Shown piece by piece: positions 60,601 to 64,000 of a stretch of DNA of 64,000 nucleotides; positions within the stretch are counted from its first letter, which is position 1, and each line of letters starts with the position of its first letter. The notes under the pieces are model-generated. The model worked only from the letters and a program-made list of their open reading frames with translations, was not told the origin of the DNA and searched no databases. The stretch is from Undaria pinnatifida (taxonomy: Eukaryota > Sar > Phaeophyceae > Laminariales > Alariaceae), in NCBI GenBank assembly GCA_012845835.1, contig JABAKD010000010.1, positions 13,114,973 through 13,178,972 of the forward strand, written 5' to 3'. A program made the position numbers and the translations under genes.

Positions 60601-63600
60601 TACCGTAGTATGTATCAAAAGCTTGGTGCGACTCTATCTACGGCAGCAGTGTCACAAGCAGGTGACAAACAACGCCCGACGTACAAAAACGGGAAGACAT
60701 CCACAACCGGTCCATATCACGAACGTTGAAGAACGCGACGCGAATCCTTGGCAGCAACATCTATGCTCGAACCAGCGTGCGGAGGGCAATCACAACTGTT
60801 GCACAGGGCAACGATCGCGGAAGGTCTAGAGGGCGGGCGTCGGCGACGTGAAAGAAAACGCATTCGAACATCCGCGCCACGTGCAACAAAAACATACCTG
60901 CTCAACCATTCTACTACGTCCTGCGAGAATCAATCTACTCTAATCCCAAGTAGATTGTTCCCCAGCACGCGTGTACGGTTGTGAAAGGGTTAACGACATG
61001 TGCCAACGCTTGTTCTCGTCGCAGCGACATGCTTATTGCCATGAACGGCCGAGAACAGCAGTATCACCCCGTACCACCGCGCCGGAGGTCGCAAAACTCA
61101 TCACTGCTTCACCTTTTTCTCTCCGCACCTAACCTAACCCTCACCTTGTTTCCCTCCACTCCTACTTGAACCAGCCGGATGCCGTGCGCTTGCACGAAGT
61201 CTAAGTTGGCCGGTGGGAGTTCTTCAATGACCAGGGTTCTGCACGTCCGAGACGGCGGACACAAGAGAGGGAGGGGGGGAGGGAGGGAGGGTGGGCGGGA
61301 GGGAGGGAGGGAGGGAGGTAGGGAGGCGGGGGGGGAGGGGGGGAGGGGGGAGGAGGAAGCGAGGGAGGGAGAGAGGGAGGGAAGGAGGAAGGGAGGGAGG
61401 GAGGGAGAGACGGGTAAGACAAAGAATGGACGTGTAGGAGGGGAAAATCGACCCAACATTTTGCGGCGGTTGCTGGTGGGAAAATACGTTCTCCCCCAAA
61501 TACGGGAATATTCCACGAAGCCGCCGCTCGGGGGAAGCCACTGATCCAAGCTTGCGTCAGTTATATACGGCACGGTTGGGCTGGGGACAGCCAAAAGCAG
61601 CAAGGCGCGCCCAATATCGAGTTGGTAGTGGACCAGCTTTCAAAGGCTGCTGTATAGATGTCGGCGGCCAAATCCGAGAACATTCGAGGGATGTCCCACC
61701 CGCTGCTATTGTGCGTGTGGTTCAGCGGACCTCCAGGGCAAATTCGAAAAAAATATGGACATGTATATCATAGCCTAGCACGACTGTTAATAGCAGTGTA
61801 CTTCAAACTAAAATACTAAAGATCCACGTCTGCCCGTTGGTGTTTCGCACGACAAGCGGCATGTCAAGTCGACACCTTTTCATACGAAGTATACCGCATC
61901 GCACCGGCACTGCTGTGCCTGCGCATGGCAACAGCAAAAACACGTCACAACAAAGAAGTATGTGTCCTTAACACAGTAAAACAGGCGGGCGGGCTGGCGG
62001 GTGGCGGGCGGGCGGGTGAATCGTGTCTGGTCCGCATGTTCAAATTCAAACCTGATGGGCCCAACATCGAGATCTATGTAGCTGATCTCGAAGACGCCTC
62101 AAGTTGATCTTGACTGACGCGCTCGACGACCGCTCGATCCACGAACGACACAAGAGAAGCTTAAAGCAAAGCATGCATGCGAGAGCAAAGCGCGGGAGCG
62201 AGTACTCACAGGATGGTTCGCAGGCCAAGCTTTCTTAGAAAGGGGAAGTGTTTCTTCATCGGGAACGAGCCTGTGCACGGTGCGAGGAGTAGATGCGGCG
62301 GGATGGCGAGGAAACTTACAGCTCAGATGTCGGCGTGATGGCCCACGTCAAGCAGAAAATGATGACTGATAGGCCATTCGCACACACGTGCGTACGTATG
62401 GTGCATGGCATTATACTCCGTATCAGTATGTGCTTACGCGATATGCTGCTGGTGTTAGTTGCACAACGTGCCACGTGCAGATCTACATTTGACAAACTTC
62501 CCGTTCTCATGGTGTTGTCTTCTATTGGGTATGTAGACAACGTACATAGCGGTAGACGTTGCTGTCAGCTGGAGTGGTGGGTGAATTCCAACAGCAGCTC
62601 TCCATGGTAAGTAAGTACTCGGGACGTGGTCTGATGTCGTACATTGTGTAACGTGCAGATCTACAGCAGTAGATACATTCCCGCTATCCTGCCGTTTTTG
62701 AAGATGCTAGTGACTATTTACCTGGCATGCACAAAACGGTCGAAATTATTGTCAAAATGTGGGGGTGCATGGATTCCAGCAGCAGCTCAGCATGTGCGTA
62801 TAGTACCTGACCTGCTGCTGTGGTACAACGTGCAGATCTATTTAGAAAAAATATCAAACTTCCCGTGATCTTGCTGAGTTCTTTATGAAAAAAGCGGTAC
62901 CAGGTATTAAACAGTAGTACCTGGTGATGATCTTCTACCGACTGCAGTGTATGTGTATGCATCTAACGGTCAGCGTTGTTTCTTTGGTAGATGGCGTGGT
63001 GGGTGCGGTGGGTGGGCGAATTCCAACAGTTTTAGTACCTCTCAACTTGTGTCGCTCCATGCTATACGAGAGGTGTGTACAAAACATCGTCAACGGGTCA
63101 TGAGCGCGATCGTACATCCTCCTTGTCGTCGCCCGAGTCCTCGCATCGCGGCATGTTGCCTTCACGCGAGCGGTTGATGCACGTAAGCGGTCTAATGACC
63201 TCACTCCCCGGTACCCGATGCGGTGTATCTCGGTTCTCGGTGCGCCGATGATACAATAACAGCTGCAACGTCACGTGAAACAGAGGCCTGCAAAACACGC
63301 ACTTCACACGCAGACATATATCTTGCGCCAGGCGAAAAGCTCCCGCGTTGCACCCACATCTATCGCGATAGAACAAACTAGGCGGTTCTGTAGGTATCAC
63401 ACGAGCTACAGGTATTCTAGCTATCTTCTTTGCGTTCGAAACAGCAGTGACGATTGGGGGGGGGGGGGGGGTTGCTGGCTGCTGGACAACAAAAAAATAG
63501 GCTACGTCAAGCCTTTCGACGCTGGAGCGAATTTTCCTATCTAAATTCAAGTAGTTTGGCCCGAAAAACTTGGGCGCACATCCGAAAGGGTTGAACACGT

Positions 63601-63855
63601 AACACTGCAGTGTTGATCAACATGTACGGGCGTTTACTTCCAAGTAAGTTGGACCCTAAATGCTATGGAAATGGGAGTGCAGTGTTAAAACGTCTCACTT
63701 CGATATATTCCAGCTTCAACCATGGAGAAGTTGTCGGGAGGGAACAAGTCCTCTTGGTCCTCCTGGTGTTGTTGCTGTTGCTGCTGCTGCTGTTGCTGCT
63801 GCTGCTGTTGGGCATACGCCTGCACGAGCGTGGTCGAGCTGCTTCCGGCAGACAT
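57560..63855 (-). CDS. Siw14/PFA-DSP-type inositol pyrophosphate phosphatase, 7 exons
   Basis: Seven exons join in phase into 204 residues. A 14-residue poly-Gln run (16-29) precedes PPDNFSMVEAGIYRS (39-53). The fold continues FPFLRKLGLRTILTLVIEE and GIRLVQVGVEGNKEPF. The CX5R loop HCNKGKHRTG follows with nucleophile C134 and R140. It ends GWAVSSIFDEYTHFASPKAR and VDQRYIELYQP. This is the full motif order of the plant and fungi atypical dual-specificity phosphatases such as yeast Siw14, cytosolic enzymes that remove the 5-beta-phosphate of inositol pyrophosphates. Length is normal for the family. It is convergent with the TPR gene. Confidence 0.95.
57650..57970. repeat. Tandem repeat in PFA-DSP intron 6, about 110-bp unit, three copies
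   Basis: Units contain GCACGAGCGG, a G-rich tract, GCATGCACGAG and GTTCGYCAC followed by CGTAGTARCGTTGC. Confidence 0.75.
58170..58250 (-). CDS. PFA-DSP exon 6
   Basis: 27 codons, TQGWAVSSIFDEYTHFASPK to VDQR, phase 0 at both ends. Confidence 0.96.
58450..58529 (-). CDS. PFA-DSP exon 5 (catalytic loop)
   Basis: RSNHPMLVHCNKGKHRTG then CMIGCYRR. It contains the Cys nucleophile and P-loop Arg. Confidence 0.97.
58530..59655 (-). other. PFA-DSP intron 4
   Basis: No recognisable gene; one TACCAGGTA motif at 58978 and a C-tract near 59504. Confidence 0.5.
59656..59713 (-). CDS. PFA-DSP exon 4
   Basis: 58 nt, EPFKYIPLEDVRYAVREMS. The donor GTAAGC splits an Asp codon with exon 5. Confidence 0.92.
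60177..60255 (+). mobile_element. TTAA MITE, subfamily 2 copy
   Basis: CTTAACCCTTTTCGAACTAC, ACACTATTTCCAAGTTG and TCGTGGGTTCAGC. Confidence 0.55.
60925..60992 (-). mobile_element. TTAA MITE, subfamily 2 fragment
   Basis: CTCTAATCCCAAGTAGATTG and GTGAAAGGGTTAACG. Confidence 0.55.
61145..61238 (-). CDS. PFA-DSP exon 3
   Basis: TLVIEELPPANLDFVQAHGI then RLVQVGVEGNK, phase 0 at GTGAGG. Confidence 0.93.
61269..61412. repeat. (GGGA)n microsatellite
   Basis: Near-pure GGGAG/GGGA repeat directly upstream (sense) of the PFA-DSP exon 3 acceptor. As CCCT on the sense strand it is pyrimidine-rich. Confidence 0.95.
62210..62270 (-). CDS. PFA-DSP exon 2
   Basis: 61 nt between GTGCACAG and GTGAGT. It encodes SFPMKKHFPFLRKLGLRTI, a family hallmark. 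Confidence 0.92.
62440..62960. repeat. Tandem repeat, about 180-bp unit, three copies
   Basis: ACGTGCAGATCTA recurs near 62475, 62652 and 62829. Each is followed by a CCCG.TCTTG segment; GAATTCCAACAG recurs at 62583 and 63018. It lies in PFA-DSP intron 1. Confidence 0.75.
63535..63598 (+). mobile_element. TTAA MITE, subfamily 2 fragment
   Basis: CTAAATTCAAGTAGTTTGGC and CCGAAAGGGTTGAAC. Confidence 0.5.
63699..63855 (-). CDS. PFA-DSP exon 1 (poly-Gln, N-terminus)
   Basis: ATG at 63855-63853. MSAGSSSTTLVQAYA, 14 Gln, HQEDQEDLFPPDNFSMVEAG. It ends in phase 1 before GTGAGA. Confidence 0.9.
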
Positions 63856-64000
63856 GGCGGTGAGTCGTTGTCGCGAGATAGGTGGTGAAGGAGAAGTGGG
63901 CGTGTGGTGTGGAGTGGTGGAGATGTGGTGTTGTGTGGAGGAGTGGGCGAGGGGAGTAGTAGTCAGTTCAGCGACAATATTTCAGTTAATCGTTCTTGTT

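Larger units (their letters stand above)
59714..61144 (-). other. PFA-DSP intron 3
   Basis: A G-tract near 59789-59803 and two TTAA MITE copies; otherwise unassigned. Confidence 0.5.

Noticed and set aside
1-64000. CRISPR arrays, bacterial operons, phage genes
   Set aside because: None seen; the spliced genes show that this is eukaryotic nuclear sequence, and the tandem repeats lack unique spacers of constant length.

Overview
This window is nuclear DNA of a eukaryote with long, repeat-filled introns. Protein homology shows four multi-exon genes, all rebuilt from short exons joined at GT..AG sites with matching phases. Coding sequence is only about 7% of the window. The rest is poly-G/poly-C tracts, micro- and minisatellites and many families of small transposons. 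The gene mix (a secreted GH5 exo-beta-1,3-glucanase, a Siw14-like inositol pyrophosphate phosphatase, a WDR13-like WD40 protein) and the strict alternation of gene strands (+,-,+,-) fit a stramenopile such as a brown alga. That placement is an inference; nothing in the sequence fixes the species.

Layout. 1-811: upstream intron of the WD40 gene, with two decayed copies of its first visible exon. 812-9370 (+): last four exons of a WDR13-like beta-propeller gene whose 5' end lies outside the window. 9371-21740: about 12 kb of intergenic repeats between converging genes. 21741-47382 (-): a complete 13-exon GH5 family exo-beta-1,3-glucanase precursor of about 664 aa, spread over 25.6 kb and including a 30-nt microexon. 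Its introns hold TRIM-like, hAT-like and pogo/Tigger-like elements, a SINE and several satellites. 47383-47640: 258-bp divergent promoter. 47641-53642 (+): a gene for a TPR protein that also carries two Tudor/SH3-like barrels. 53643-57559: intergenic, between convergent genes. 57560-63855 (-): a complete 7-exon plant-and-fungi-atypical dual-specificity phosphatase (Siw14/PFA-DSP) of 204 aa with an N-terminal poly-Gln tract.

The genes do not form a pathway. Functionally the window suggests secreted beta-1,3-glucan turnover (GH5), inositol pyrophosphate signalling (PFA-DSP) and two scaffold-type proteins. The most unusual content is in the repeats: 12 copies of a 9-bp TA-CCWGG-TA motif that looks like a transposon excision footprint, a miniature LTR element carrying a tRNA-like pol III box, an orientation-biased intronic repeat whose C-rich tail abuts splice acceptors, and a pogo-like element whose surviving exon ends in a PCNA-binding-type motif.
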